A DNA stretch of 64,000 nt from an uncultured Roseburia sp. (GCA_910577925.1 CAJTOI010000005.1:1-64000), one strand, 5' to 3'. Positions 50,518-59,624 are shown, counted from the stretch's first letter. Numbers and translations: made by a program. The notes: a model not told the origin generated them from the sequence alone.

Positions 50518-50748
50518 ATGAAAACAGTACAGATTTCTTTAAACTCCATCGACAAAGTAAAATCCTTCGTAAATGCAATCACGCAGTACGAGTTCGACTT
50601 TGATCTGATTTCCGGAAGATACGTGATTGACGCGAAATCCATCATGGGTATTTTCAGCTTAGATTTATCCAAACCCATTGACCTTGCAATCCATGCAGAG
50701 GGCAATACCGATGAGATTATGGAGACCTTAAAACCGTACTTAATCTAA
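50518..50748 (+). CDS. HPr-like protein lacking the active-site His
   Basis: 76 aa, strong AAGGAGG start. The second half matches HPr: DAKSIMGIFSLDLSKPIDLA and EGNTDEIMETLKPYLI, with Ser41 in the position of regulatory Ser46. The first half does not contain the GLHARP segment; the residues there are IDKVKSFVNAITQYEFDFDL, so the phosphoryl-accepting His15 is missing. It cannot act as a normal PTS carrier. A regulatory or structural role through the Ser46-type site is possible. Single-gene unit with its own promoter and terminator. Confidence 0.8.
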   Translation: MKTVQISLNSIDKVKSFVNAITQYEFDFDLISGRYVIDAKSIMGIFSLDLSKPIDLAIHAEGNTDEIMETLKPYLI

Positions 50749-50789
50749 GATTTCAGACAGCGGGCACGACCGGCCGTCTGCCGCTCAGG

Positions 50790-50820
50790 AAGAACAGGAG
50801 AATTTCCCCTGTTCTTTTTT
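50790..50820 (+). terminator. Terminator of HPr-like gene
   Basis: AAGAACAGG with CCTGTTCTT and a run of T. Classic intrinsic terminator about 40 bp after the stop. Confidence 0.85.
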
Positions 50821-50858
50821 CGTTTACCGAATTATGCGACAGTAAAAATTTCCTCAAT

Positions 50859-50902
50859 GAGAATGCGAAGCATTCTCGGAATCGTCGCCGCCGGGCGACG
50901 AT
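50859..50902 (-). terminator. Tandem hairpins after thiI
   Basis: Two stems follow the thiI stop on the minus strand: AATCGTCGCC/GGCGACGATT (50880-50902), then GAGAATGC/GCATTCTC (50859-50877), then AATTTTTACTG. They probably terminate the prmA-rsmE-nifS-thiI operon. Confidence 0.65.
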
Positions 50903-50904
50903 TT

Positions 50905-52089
50905 TTAGTCCGCCTCAACACGGATAACCTCCACCGTTTCAATCGCCGTCTGCATCAGCCCGTCTATCTTCTCTGCAAGCTTCCTCTCGTCATTGCGTAT
51001 CACATTGAGACTCGGCTTCGTCACCGGGTGCTTTGCCACAAAGATCGTACAGCAGTCCTCATAGGGAAGGATCGACGTCTCATAAGTGTCGATACGCTCG
51101 GAAATCTCCACAATCTCCTGCTTGTCAAATCCGATTAACGGCCGGTAGACCGGCATCGTACAGACCTCGTTTGTCGCCGCAAGCGACTGCATCGTCTGAC
51201 TTGCCACCTGACCGATGCTCTCGCCGGTAATCAGTCCGAGGCACTTGCTCTCTTTTGCAAAATGCTCCGCCAGCTTCATCATATAGCGGCGCATAATAAT
51301 CGTCAGCTCCTCATGCGGGCACTGCTCGTAAATATAAAGCTGAATGTCGGTGAAATTCACCACATGGAGATTGATCGGCCCCGCATATTTCGCCACGATT
51401 TTTGCAAGGTCCACCACCTTCTGCTTTGCGCGCTCCGATGTGTAAGGCGGCGCGTGGAAGTAAGTCGCGTCAATGGCCACCCCGCGTTTTGCAATCATAT
51501 AACCTGCAACCGGACTGTCAATCCCGCCGGACAGCAGCAGCATCCCCTTTCCGTTTGTCCCCACGGGCATCCCGCCGGGGCCGGGGATCACAGTGGAATA
51601 AATGTTAATCTGACTGCGGATTTCGACGTGAATCACGACCTGCGGATGATGCACATCCACCGAACACTCCGGAAATGCCGCAAGAATCCGCTCTCCGAGC
51701 AGCGCATTGATTTCCATGGAATCAAGCGGGTAGTTCTTCCGCGCGCGTCTCGCATTGACCTTAAACGTAAAACGCCGGTTTTGGTATGCCTCGCCGACAT
51801 GAGCGATGACCTCTTCTGCGAGCGCGTCGAAGCCCTGATCCTCCACCTGAATCAGCGGGCAGATTCCCACAATTCCAAAGACGCATTTCATCGCGGCAAC
51901 CGCCTCGTCAAAATCACAGTTCTCCGCCATGTCGACATAGATGCGCCCCTGTTCCTTGCGCACCCGATATGTTCCCTCCGCCTTTTTGAGCGCCCTGCTG
52001 ATCTGACTGACCAGCGCATCCTCAAACAGGTAGCGGTTCTTCCCCTTAATTGCAATCTCCGCATATTTAATCAAAAACGATTTGTACAT
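50905..52089 (-). CDS. thiI: tRNA 4-thiouridine synthase ThiI
   Basis: 394 aa, the short form without the C-terminal rhodanese domain. N-terminal ferredoxin-like and THUMP region (about 1-165), PP-loop LLSGGIDSPVAGYMIAKRG near 183 and YEDCCTIFVAKHPVTKPSLN near the end. Adenylates U8 of tRNA and installs sulfur; also supports thiamine thiazole synthesis. Without the rhodanese domain the sulfur must come directly from a cysteine desulfurase, which is encoded 17 bp upstream. Confidence 0.95.
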   Translation of the reverse strand: MYKSFLIKYAEIAIKGKNRYLFEDALVSQISRALKKAEGTYRVRKEQGRIYVDMAENCDFDEAVAAMKCVFGIVGICPLIQVEDQGFDALAEEVIAHVGEAYQNRRFTFKVNARRARKNYPLDSMEINALLGERILAAFPECSVDVHHPQVVIHVEIRSQINIYSTVIPGPGGMPVGTNGKGMLLLSGGIDSPVAGYMIAKRGVAIDATYFHAPPYTSERAKQKVVDLAKIVAKYAGPINLHVVNFTDIQLYIYEQCPHEELTIIMRRYMMKLAEHFAKESKCLGLITGESIGQVASQTMQSLAATNEVCTMPVYRPLIGFDKQEIVEISERIDTYETSILPYEDCCTIFVAKHPVTKPSLNVIRNDERKLAEKIDGLMQTAIETVEVIRVEAD

Positions 52090-52106
52090 AGAAATCCTTT
52101 CTCACG

Positions 52107-53261
52107 CTATTTTCTGGTAAATTTCCGGCGGAACGGTATGATTTCCGCCAATTTTTCCACCGCGTAATCCGCTTCCTCCTCCGTCGTGCCGACCGAAAAG
52201 CTCACGCGGATTGTGGATTCCGCCTGATTTTTTGGCAGACCGATTGCCTGTAAGGTACGGCTCGGCGCAGGCTTATTCGACGAGCAGGCACTGCCCGCAG
52301 AGACATAAATCCCATACGCTTCTAACGAGTGAAGCATCACCTCGGCCGGCACGCCCTCAATGCAGATGCTGACAATCTGCGGCGCGCTGTCCCTGCCGCT
52401 TTTTCCGTTGACCGTCACGCCCTCAATCCGTGTCACGCCTGCGACAAAACGCTCTTTTACCGTGTACAGACGCTCGATTTTTTCCTCAAAATCCTCGTAT
52501 GCCTCCGCGCAAGCCTCTCCGAGCGCCGCAATGCCCGGGACATTTTCCGTCCCCGAACGCATCCCCTTCTGATGGCCTCCCCCGTATAGCAGCGGCTTTA
52601 CCCTGACTTTGTCCCGGATATAGAGAAATCCCACGCCCTTCGGCCCGTGGATTTTATGCCCGCTGACCGAGAGCAGATCGATTCCCGCCTTCTTCGGATA
52701 AATGCGGTATTTGCCGTAGGCCTGTATCGCATCCACGTGAAACAGCGTATCGGGATTCTTTTCCCGGATCACCCTGGCCGCATCCTCAACAGGTTCCCTC
52801 GCTCCGATCTCATTGTTGACCATCATAACGGACACAAGAATCGTGTCTTCCCTCACCGCTTCCCGCAGCTCCTCTAAAGAAATCATCCCGTCCGCGTCCA
52901 CCGCAAGATATGTGATTTCAAATCCAAGCTCCGCAAGATAATCGGCGGCCGCCCACACCGATGCATGCTCGATTCCGCCCGCAACGATATGCCGTCCGCG
53001 CCTCTGATTCGCAAGCGCCGCTCCGATCAGCGCCATATTGTTTGACTCTGTACCGCCCGAGGTAAAGACAAGCTCTTTCTCCTCCACCTTCAGCGTCTTT
53101 GCAATCTTTTTCCGCGCGTCCCGGATATAATCCTCCGCCGCTTTCCCCATCCGGTGCAGGGACGAGGAATTTCCGTAATCCGCAGTCAGCGCGCGCTCCA
53201 TAATATTCTTTGCGCGCTCGCTGCAGCGGGTCGTCGCCGAATTATCCAAATAAACTTCCAT
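52107..53261 (-). CDS. nifZ: Cysteine desulfurase (NifS/IscS type)
   Basis: 384 aa PLP enzyme. MEVYLDNSATTRCSERAKNI, FTSGGTESNNMALIGA, SVSGHKIHGPKGVGFLYIRD with the PLP Lys near 200, and the mobile loop SAGSACSSNKPAPSRTL with catalytic Cys near 325. Releases sulfur from cysteine as a persulfide. Adjacent thiI makes it the likely dedicated donor for 4-thiouridine, like NifZ in Bacillus; a general iron-sulfur role is also possible, so the symbol is provisional. Confidence 0.92.
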   Translation of the reverse strand: MEVYLDNSATTRCSERAKNIMERALTADYGNSSSLHRMGKAAEDYIRDARKKIAKTLKVEEKELVFTSGGTESNNMALIGAALANQRRGRHIVAGGIEHASVWAAADYLAELGFEITYLAVDADGMISLEELREAVREDTILVSVMMVNNEIGAREPVEDAARVIREKNPDTLFHVDAIQAYGKYRIYPKKAGIDLLSVSGHKIHGPKGVGFLYIRDKVRVKPLLYGGGHQKGMRSGTENVPGIAALGEACAEAYEDFEEKIERLYTVKERFVAGVTRIEGVTVNGKSGRDSAPQIVSICIEGVPAEVMLHSLEAYGIYVSAGSACSSNKPAPSRTLQAIGLPKNQAESTIRVSFSVGTTEEEADYAVEKLAEIIPFRRKFTRK

Positions 53262-53264
53262 CGT

Positions 53265-54011
53265 TTAGCCTCCAACAGCACTCTCGATCTGATACATCAG
53301 CACGGACAGCATCGCAAGTCCGGCCGTTTCCGTCCGCAGAATCCGGTTTCCAAGCGAGACCGTGTGCATTCCCGCCTCTTTTGCAAGCGCGATTTCCGAC
53401 GCGTCAAAGCCGCCCTCCGGGCCGATAAAAACCGCAACGCTCTGCCCCGGGCGGATGGCCTCAATCCGCGCGCGCGTGCCCGCCATCCCCCGCTCATTCT
53501 CATAGCAGACCAGACCGACATCAAACGCACCGGCTGCCTTTACCGCCTCCGAAAAGCTTATCACATCGCCGACCGCGGGAATCACGCTGCGCTTCGACTG
53601 TTTCGCCGCGCTCTCCGCGATGCTCTGCCAGCGTTTTTTCTTACTCTCCGCTTTTTTTGCGTCCAGTTTTGCCACACAGTTTTTCATAGCCACCGGAACA
53701 ACTTCCGACGCGCCAAGCTCTGCGGCCTTCTGTATGATAAACTCAAGCTTGTCCGACTTCGGCAGCCCCTGAAACAGTACAATCCGACCGAAAAGCTCCG
53801 TTCCCGGAACCTCCGTCTCAATCTCTGCCCATACGGCTTCTCCGCTGATCCGTGCAATGCGGCACAGATAATTTTTCCCGGAAGGCGTGCTGACGCGGAT
53901 CTGTGTGCCCGGCTTCATGCGCAGCACATTCCGGATGTGATTGACGTCCGTCCCGGTGATAAGCACCTGCCGTTCCTCTCCTGCCTGCTCCTCCGCAAAA
54001 AACTGATACAT
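53265..54011 (-). CDS. rsmE: 16S rRNA m3U1498 methyltransferase
   Basis: 248 aa SPOUT-class enzyme. N-terminal PUA-like domain (MYQFFAEEQAGEERQVLITG, HIRNVLRMKPGTQIRVST), then KSDKLEFIIQKAAELGASEV and the knot region AVFIGPEGGFDASEIALAKE with SLGNRILRTETAGLAMLSVL. Methylates N3 of U1498 in 16S rRNA. It follows prmA by 11 bp, the usual prmA-rsmE pairing, and precedes the desulfurase by 3 bp. Confidence 0.95.
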   Translation of the reverse strand: MYQFFAEEQAGEERQVLITGTDVNHIRNVLRMKPGTQIRVSTPSGKNYLCRIARISGEAVWAEIETEVPGTELFGRIVLFQGLPKSDKLEFIIQKAAELGASEVVPVAMKNCVAKLDAKKAESKKKRWQSIAESAAKQSKRSVIPAVGDVISFSEAVKAAGAFDVGLVCYENERGMAGTRARIEAIRPGQSVAVFIGPEGGFDASEIALAKEAGMHTVSLGNRILRTETAGLAMLSVLMYQIESAVGG

Positions 54012-54022
54012 CTCTTATCCTC

Positions 54023-55024
54023 TCACTGAATGGGTTCCGCGCCGAAACCTTTGCGGGCCGTAATGTTGACCCACTCCCCCTGATGATTTACCTCGACCAC
54101 CGTAAGCCCGGCCGCCTCGATCGCTTCTCTTACCGCCTGTTCCTTAAAGTCTATAATCCCCGAGGTGATAAAATATCCGCCTTCTTTCAGCCTTGCCGGG
54201 ATCACCGGCGCCATGGGGATAATCACATCGGCCAGAATATTTGCCACCACAATGTCATATACCCCGGTGCCGACCGTTTCCTGCAGCGCCGTATCGTCAA
54301 TCAGATTCCCGACATAGAAGCTTCCCAGCTCCGGCCGCAGCCTGTTTACTTCCATATTTTCCCGCGTGGAAGTCATACAGTCCGGATCGAGATCCGTCCC
54401 CACAACCGCGGACGCGCCGAGTTTTAACGCGACAATCGAGAGAATCCCGCTGCCGCATCCCACATCAAGCACCTTTGGGTGATGCTCCTCCGGCGTGTAT
54501 TCTGCATTTCCGCGGATATACTTGAGCAGCTGCCGGATGCACAGCTGGGTTGTCTCATGCTTTCCGGTTCCGAACGATACGCCGGGGTCGATCTCAATCA
54601 GAATCTTTCCCTCTTCTTCATTCCATTCTTCCCAGGTCGGCTTGATTACAATATCGTCAATCGAAAACGCGCGGAAAAACTTTTTCCAGTTGTTAATCCA
54701 GTCCAGATCTTCGGTCCGGTCCGAAGTGATCACGCCGCTCCCGACGTCCACGATTCCGCGCAGTTCTTCCAGCGCAGCTTTTACCTGTTTTAACAGCTCC
54801 GTATCATCGCCGCCGTTATCCTCGAGATAAAAGCTTACGCGGCTCACGCCGTCATCCGGCGGCAGCTCGGGAAGAAAATCGATAAACATCTGCGCCTGAT
54901 CCGCCGCAGACAGCGGTACGTTGTCTTCAATCTCCACGCCCTCGATGCCGAGCTCGGCAAGCATCGCGCTCATATAATCCTCGGCCGCCGTCGTCGTCTC
55001 TATTGTATATTTATTCCATTTCAT
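54023..55024 (-). CDS. prmA: Ribosomal protein L11 methyltransferase
   Basis: 333 aa. N-terminal substrate domain (MKWNKYTIETTTAAEDYMSA), linker DLDWINNWKKFFRAFSIDD, IDPGVSFGTGKHETTQLCIR, SAM motif KVLDVGCGSGILSIVALKLG and the post-motif VVANILADVIIPMAP. Trimethylates ribosomal protein L11. In Firmicutes it is often near the dnaK operon; here that operon starts about 5 kb away. First gene of the prmA-rsmE-nifS-thiI run, with a palindromic tandem repeat in its upstream region. Confidence 0.95.
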   Translation of the reverse strand: MKWNKYTIETTTAAEDYMSAMLAELGIEGVEIEDNVPLSAADQAQMFIDFLPELPPDDGVSRVSFYLEDNGGDDTELLKQVKAALEELRGIVDVGSGVITSDRTEDLDWINNWKKFFRAFSIDDIVIKPTWEEWNEEEGKILIEIDPGVSFGTGKHETTQLCIRQLLKYIRGNAEYTPEEHHPKVLDVGCGSGILSIVALKLGASAVVGTDLDPDCMTSTRENMEVNRLRPELGSFYVGNLIDDTALQETVGTGVYDIVVANILADVIIPMAPVIPARLKEGGYFITSGIIDFKEQAVREAIEAAGLTVVEVNHQGEWVNITARKGFGAEPIQ

Positions 55025-55071
55025 GAAACTGTCTCCCTACCCGATAAAATCATTATCGTTTCTATATTAAC

Positions 55072-55158
55072 GGCTCGCGCCAGCGAGACGTAATGGCTCG
55101 CGCCAGCGAGACGTAATGGCTCGCGCCAGCGAGACGTAATGGCTCGCGCCAGCGAGAC
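55072..55158. repeat. Tandem repeat of 23-bp hairpin unit, four copies
   Basis: Unit GGCTCGCGCCAGCGAGACGTAAT at 55072-55094, 55095-55117 and 55118-55140, with a fourth copy cut after 18 bases (55141-55158). The copies are identical. Each unit has a CTCGC..GCGAG self-pairing core around GCCA. It lies 48 bp upstream of the prmA start and 31 bp downstream of the nucleosidase stop. Confidence 0.95.
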
Positions 55159-55188
55159 TATTATAACCCAAAAATTTTTTTCTGGCAA

Positions 55189-56016
55189 TTAGATTCCCCG
55201 TATATTTGTCCCGTCAATTTTCTGCGCGAGCGCTTCCGCAAAACGCACGACAAAACGCTGCCCGATCACAGCCACACGCTCGTCATAGTCCTCTCCGTTC
55301 ACAATCGTGTTTGACAAAATCCGTATTCCGAGAAACGGCGCCCCGTAGGCGGCGCAGACCTGCGCCGTGGCTGCCGACTCCATATCCTCCTCCGCCGTAC
55401 AGAAACGCTCGCGCAGAAGCGTAATGCGGTCAAGCTGATTGTTCCACTCGTCCGCGGAGCCAAGCACCCCGCGTACAATCCGGCGTTTTGTCCCTCCGGC
55501 CTGCTTCTCTTCCGAAAGAAACTTCTCTGCCGTCTCCTCCGCCACACGCACCAGCGCTTCGCTGCACGAAAAATCGGTGAGCTTCCTGGCCTCTCCCCAT
55601 TCGCGGTTGAAAACCTCCAGCCCGAGCGGCGAAAAATCCGCATCTCCGATTCCCGCTCCCGCCGCGGCAAACGGCCGCATCATCGCCCCCATCGGAGCAA
55701 CGCTCGTCCCTATCACGATATCTCCGACATGAAGTTTGGGGTCGTGTCCGCCTCCGATTCCCTGATTGATCACCGCAGCCGGCGCAAAGAAAACCATTGC
55801 AAGGCTCGTCGCCGCCGCCGCATTCACCATGCCCTGAAAGGTCTTCGAAACGATCACGGGCGTACCGCCCGCTCCGAGAAATCCCGTATAAAATGTCCAG
55901 TTTCCAAGCGTGATACATTCCCGATCCCGCAGCTGCCCGATCAGATATTCCGTCTCGACATCCATCGCTCCCTGAATCACAACCGACGGCTGTGTCTTAA
56001 AATCATAGGTTCCCAT
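55189..56016 (-). CDS. MTA/SAH nucleosidase-like phosphorylase-fold enzyme
   Basis: 275 aa PNP/UDP superfamily enzyme. VVIQGAMDVETEYLIGQLRD, AAVINQGIGGGHDPKLHVGD (the GxGG family loop) and CTAEEDMESAATAQVCAAYG then FLGIRILSNTI with the Met-Glu-Ser purine/ribose site, close to MTA/SAH nucleosidases. Longer than typical MtnN (about 230). Would hydrolyse methylthioadenosine or S-adenosylhomocysteine, supplying S-ribosylhomocysteine to LuxS encoded 3 kb away. Substrate is not certain: other nucleosidases share this fold. Confidence 0.8.
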   Translation of the reverse strand: MGTYDFKTQPSVVIQGAMDVETEYLIGQLRDRECITLGNWTFYTGFLGAGGTPVIVSKTFQGMVNAAAATSLAMVFFAPAAVINQGIGGGHDPKLHVGDIVIGTSVAPMGAMMRPFAAAGAGIGDADFSPLGLEVFNREWGEARKLTDFSCSEALVRVAEETAEKFLSEEKQAGGTKRRIVRGVLGSADEWNNQLDRITLLRERFCTAEEDMESAATAQVCAAYGAPFLGIRILSNTIVNGEDYDERVAVIGQRFVVRFAEALAQKIDGTNIRGI

Positions 56017-56075
56017 CCGAACTCCTCCCGCATTATCGCTTTTGTTTTTCCCTATAAATCAGCCGGTTCGGATTG

Positions 56076-57038
56076 TCAATCCCATACCGTCCGCTGTGAT
56101 TCCTTCCATGATTTCACCTTCCGCTCCGCAACCCTATCGGCCTCTGTGATTTTTCCGCATAAAAGCGGTGAACAGACATCATACAGGCTGCCGCCTGAAG
56201 CAGCGTTCGTCCCACCAGCGTCTTCCTTGCGGCTTAGATTGCCGCCTGCATAACAATAGAGGCATCCGCTTTTACAGGTATTGTATGCGCCGATGTCAAT
56301 GCTCTCAATACAGCCGCATTCTTTTCTCTGATTTTTGTCCTTCTCCGCTTTGATTCTGCACCCGGTAAGCCGCTCTATCAATTCTTTGTCGATGCAGCAA
56401 TTATGTGCGATCCCGCAGGCGGACAAATCAACCTCCTCCGCACAGGATGCGGCTTTCATATGATGCGTTTCTGCAATTGCGGCAATCTCTGCTGCAAATG
56501 CCGTCAATTGCCCTCCCTGCAGAGAAAACGCATGCAGTGCGCCGAGTGCTTTTTGATTTTTCGCATAGGTATCGACAAAGCTGATCACGCACTTTGACGT
56601 ATATCCCTGCAATGCTTCGGCAATCTGTTCAAACGCGCTCAAATGATAGTCCGGCGTATATCTGTCCGTAAACAGAATCGGATCATATCTCCAGACTACC
56701 CTTTCCTTCCCAATCATGCGCGACAGCCTCTGAAACACCGGAATCATATTGTTCTTTTTATGCGGAATCCCCGCTTCTATATCCCTGCCGTACCCGGTAA
56801 GAGTAAACTGAAAATAGTACCGGTAATCCTTGAGCTCCTCTAACCTGCCAAGCATCGGCTCGGGATTTTTCGTCCAGAAAACAATGCAGTCGACAAGCTC
56901 GGGCGACAGCGGAATCTTGCTGATCTGACGGGGATTCATCGGATTGCGGACATACAGATATCCTTCCTTTATCCTGTTTAAAAACCACTCGGAATAATAA
57001 TTCGGAATATCCGTTCTCCGGCTGGCGCTTATAATCAC
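56076..57038 (-). CDS. DUF1848 family protein with C-terminal cysteine cluster
   Basis: 320 aa from a GTG at 57038, chosen because GGAGG lies 7 bp upstream and relatives begin IISASRRTDIP. IISASRRTDIPNYYSEWFLN, FWTKNPEPMLGRLEELKDYR and VWRYDPILFTDRYTPDYHLS are DUF1848 hallmarks. The C-terminal third carries ECGCIESIDIGAYNTCKSGC then LYCYA, a CxxxCxxC-like set suggesting an iron-sulfur or radical-SAM-related centre. Function unknown. Lies 59 bp before the nucleosidase gene. Confidence 0.85.
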   Translation of the reverse strand: MIISASRRTDIPNYYSEWFLNRIKEGYLYVRNPMNPRQISKIPLSPELVDCIVFWTKNPEPMLGRLEELKDYRYYFQFTLTGYGRDIEAGIPHKKNNMIPVFQRLSRMIGKERVVWRYDPILFTDRYTPDYHLSAFEQIAEALQGYTSKCVISFVDTYAKNQKALGALHAFSLQGGQLTAFAAEIAAIAETHHMKAASCAEEVDLSACGIAHNCCIDKELIERLTGCRIKAEKDKNQRKECGCIESIDIGAYNTCKSGCLYCYAGGNLSRKEDAGGTNAASGGSLYDVCSPLLCGKITEADRVAERKVKSWKESQRTVWD

Positions 57039-57070
57039 ACCGGCGCCTCCTTTCATTCCCCGTAAAATAT

Positions 57071-57100
57071 TTCAAGGACTATGCTGCCATAGTCCTTGAA
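57071..57100 (-). terminator. Terminator-like hairpin after chemoreceptor
   Basis: TTCAAGGACTATG pairs perfectly with CATAGTCCTTGAA around four bases, 24 bp after the chemoreceptor stop. The following minus-strand bases are ATATTTTACG, a weak T-tract. Confidence 0.6.
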
Positions 57101-57124
57101 GATCATTCAAAATATTGTTATCCC

Positions 57125-58777
57125 TTATCTCTGTTTCAGCTGGAAATCATTTGTCTGGTTCTTCAGAAGATTTACCTGCTCAAACAGCTCCGTACTTACA
57201 GCCGCAGACTCCTCGCTGTTCGCGGAATTTGTCTGTACTACATTGGAAATCTGTCCGATTCCCTCCGCCACCTGAGAGATTGCAGTCGCTTCCACCTGCA
57301 CCGCATCCGTAAATTCATCAATCGCCTGATTGGACTGGATCACCAGTTTCAGCGTCTTCTGCAGTGACTGGGAAACTTCCTCCACAATCTTGTTGCCCTT
57401 CTCCGCGGCGTGTACGGAGTTCTCGATCAGCTCCTTCGTTGCCTTGGCAGCCTGATCGGACTGACCCGCAAGGTTGCGGACCTCCTCCGCCACGACTGCA
57501 AAGCCTTTTCCGGCTTCACCGGCCCGGCTCGCCTCCACCGCTGCATTCAGCGCAAGGATATTGGTCTGGAACGAAATATTCTCAATCGTAGAAATAATTT
57601 CTTCAATCTGCTGGGATGTCGTGCGGATATCCATCATTGCATTGATCAGCTGCTCCATCTGCTGGCTGCTTAAGTTCACCTGATCACCGGTAAGATGCGC
57701 ATTATCCCGCATATCGGACGCCATCTTGATATTCTGCTTTGCACTTCTGGAAAGCTCCTCTAACGTGGAGGAAAGCTCTTCCACCGCACTTGCCTGCTCG
57801 ACCGCACCCTTTGCAAGCATCTGGGAACCGTCCGAAAGACTTCTCGCATGACCGAATACCTTATATTCCACATCATGAATATTGGCCATCACGGTAGACA
57901 GCGAATCCGTAAAACTGTCAATCGAATCCGAAATCGAGCGGAAATCTCCGATAAAAGGAACCGATGCGCCTACGTTGAAGTTCCCTCTGGAAACTTCACT
58001 CATAATGTGATTGATATCTTGGATATAGCGGCTCGTCTGCTCGATTGACTGTTTCAGTGTTCTTGACAGATCTCCGATCTCGTTATTCGCATTGTAGGTC
58101 AGCTGCAGTTTCAGACAGCCGTCCTGCAGCGGTTTTGCTTCCTCCGTAATCCGAAGAATCGGTCTGACAACACTGCGCAGAATATAGACTACAAGGCTCA
58201 GAAGGCAGAGCAGAGCCAGAGCCAATCCCGCTGCGGTAACGATATGCATCGTCCTTACCGTCTGCTGCATCTGTAAGACACTCTGCTCACTGAGCGCCGT
58301 TCCGCGTTCCACAACCTGGTCCAAAAGTCCCACAAGCGTACTCAGATTGCTCTGAATCGTATCCTGGTAATACTTCTGCGCCTGAGTCGGATTCGTCTTC
58401 ATCAGATCCAATACATATACGGCCGACTCATGAAGTTCTTTATGAAGCGGTTCGAGCTGTTTGCGAAGTTCAAGAATCTGCTTGTCATCCGTCCCTGCCT
58501 CACCGTAGAGCCACTGTCCAAGCACACAGCCGGTGGGATCCGCACTTCCTGTAAATTCGGCGTTGTTGTAAAGGGCATTGCTGAGGTTGCCCGACCACTT
58601 GTAGTGGGCCGTCTCTGCCATCTGCGCTCTCTGCAAAAGAGCGTTGATCTCAACATTAAATTCTTCGGAATGTTCCATATTGAGAATATTTTTTGTGGTC
58701 AGCACACTAAACAGCAAAACGGCTAAAAAAGTAGCAATTACCCGGGCTCCAACCATAATTTTGATACTTTTACGCAT
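57125..58777 (-). CDS. Methyl-accepting chemotaxis protein with CZB-like sensor
   Basis: 550 aa. TM1 at about 11-28; an extracytoplasmic domain; TM2 at about 178-202; HAMP; and the cytoplasmic signalling hairpin with [20 protein letters not shown]. The outside domain has the zinc-ligand layout of chemoreceptor zinc-binding (CZB) domains: His58 in AHYKW, Cys84 in [10 protein letters not shown], His112 and His116 in PLHKELH. CZB domains are usually cytoplasmic and C-terminal; here the domain sits outside between the two helices. It would signal to CheA/CheW, not in this window. Single-gene unit. Confidence 0.92.
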   Translation of the reverse strand: MRKSIKIMVGARVIATFLAVLLFSVLTTKNILNMEHSEEFNVEINALLQRAQMAETAHYKWSGNLSNALYNNAEFTGSADPTGCVLGQWLYGEAGTDDKQILELRKQLEPLHKELHESAVYVLDLMKTNPTQAQKYYQDTIQSNLSTLVGLLDQVVERGTALSEQSVLQMQQTVRTMHIVTAAGLALALLCLLSLVVYILRSVVRPILRITEEAKPLQDGCLKLQLTYNANNEIGDLSRTLKQSIEQTSRYIQDINHIMSEVSRGNFNVGASVPFIGDFRSISDSIDSFTDSLSTVMANIHDVEYKVFGHARSLSDGSQMLAKGAVEQASAVEELSSTLEELSRSAKQNIKMASDMRDNAHLTGDQVNLSSQQMEQLINAMMDIRTTSQQIEEIISTIENISFQTNILALNAAVEASRAGEAGKGFAVVAEEVRNLAGQSDQAAKATKELIENSVHAAEKGNKIVEEVSQSLQKTLKLVIQSNQAIDEFTDAVQVEATAISQVAEGIGQISNVVQTNSANSEESAAVSTELFEQVNLLKNQTNDFQLKQR

Positions 58778-59095
58778 TTCAATTCTCCTTTTTGTGTTTT
58801 TTAATAAGTATGTATTGGATTTTTATAAAAATCTTTCGATATACGATTCTCTATTAAATAAGACTCTCTCTATATATGCCTCCTTATAAAAAAATGTAAG
58901 CGGTTTAACACATCCATTTTCGCCGCTGATGGATAAATTGTAGCATAGCTGACATTTTATTTCAATATTTTCTAAAAAAATCATGTGCAAATTTTTCGGA
59001 AATCCCCACGTTCTCACAGTCCGGCGTATTTACCCTTGACGAATCTGTCTTCGTGTTTTAAGGTAGACTTAAATTACAGAACGGAGGTTCCATTT
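58778..59095. promoter_or_regulatory. Divergent intergenic region, chemoreceptor and luxS
   Basis: About 318 bases, AT-rich on the chemoreceptor side, with two short similar stretches on the minus strand (ATATAGAGAGAGTCTTAT and TATATCGAAAGATTTTTAT near 58819-58878). The luxS promoter is visible on the plus strand: TTGACG at 59036-59041, 17 bp, TAAGGT at 59059-59064. No gene is supported here. Confidence 0.5.
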
Positions 59096-59575
59096 ATGGA
59101 AAAAATTGCAAGCTTCACCATTGACCATATCAAGTTGCAGCCCGGCGTCTATGTGTCGCGGAAAGACACTGTCGGCGCCGAAATTATCACGACCTTTGAC
59201 CTGCGCATGACCTCTCCGAACGACGAGCCCGTCATGAACACCGCGGAGATCCATACGATCGAGCACCTTGCGGCCACCTTTCTCCGCAGTCATTCCGTCT
59301 ACGGTAAAAAGACGCTGTATTTCGGCCCCATGGGCTGCCGTACCGGCTTTTACCTGCTTTTGGCCGGAGACTATGAGTCACGGGATATCGTCCCGCTGCT
59401 CATCGAGCTGTATGAGTTTATCCGCGATTTCAAAGACGAGATTCCGGGCGCCTCCCCGCACGACTGCGGAAATTATCTGGATATGAATCTTTCCATGGCC
59501 AACTATCTCGCCGCGCGCTACCTTGACGGCACGCTCTATCAGATTGACGAAGCACACCTTGTCTATCCGTCCTGA
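59096..59575 (+). CDS. luxS: S-ribosylhomocysteine lyase
   Basis: 159 aa from ATG 59096 (ACGGAGG upstream), normal length. Metal site: His53 and His57 in EIHTIEHLAATFLR and Cys124 in PHDCGNYLDMN; catalytic Cys81 in GPMGCRTGFYLLL. Splits S-ribosylhomocysteine into homocysteine and DPD, the precursor of autoinducer-2, in the activated methyl cycle. Monocistronic between its own promoter and a bidirectional terminator. The nucleosidase at 55189-56016 may supply its substrate. Confidence 0.97.
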   Translation: MEKIASFTIDHIKLQPGVYVSRKDTVGAEIITTFDLRMTSPNDEPVMNTAEIHTIEHLAATFLRSHSVYGKKTLYFGPMGCRTGFYLLLAGDYESRDIVPLLIELYEFIRDFKDEIPGASPHDCGNYLDMNLSMANYLAARYLDGTLYQIDEAHLVYPS

Positions 59576-59578
59576 GAA

Positions 59579-59624
59579 AAACGCCCATGGTTTCCTCCGC
59601 AGGCTGCGGAAATCATGGGCGTTT
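59579..59624. terminator. Bidirectional terminator, luxS and J-domain gene
   Basis: AAACGCCCATG with CATGGGCGTTT, and inner TTTCC/GGAAA and CCGCAG/CTGCGG pairs. On the minus strand it is followed by TT-rich sequence, on plus by TTACAG. It lies between convergent genes and can serve both. Confidence 0.8.

Noticed and set aside
55072..55158. CRISPR array
   Set aside because: The units are directly abutted with no spacers, and there are no cas genes in the window.
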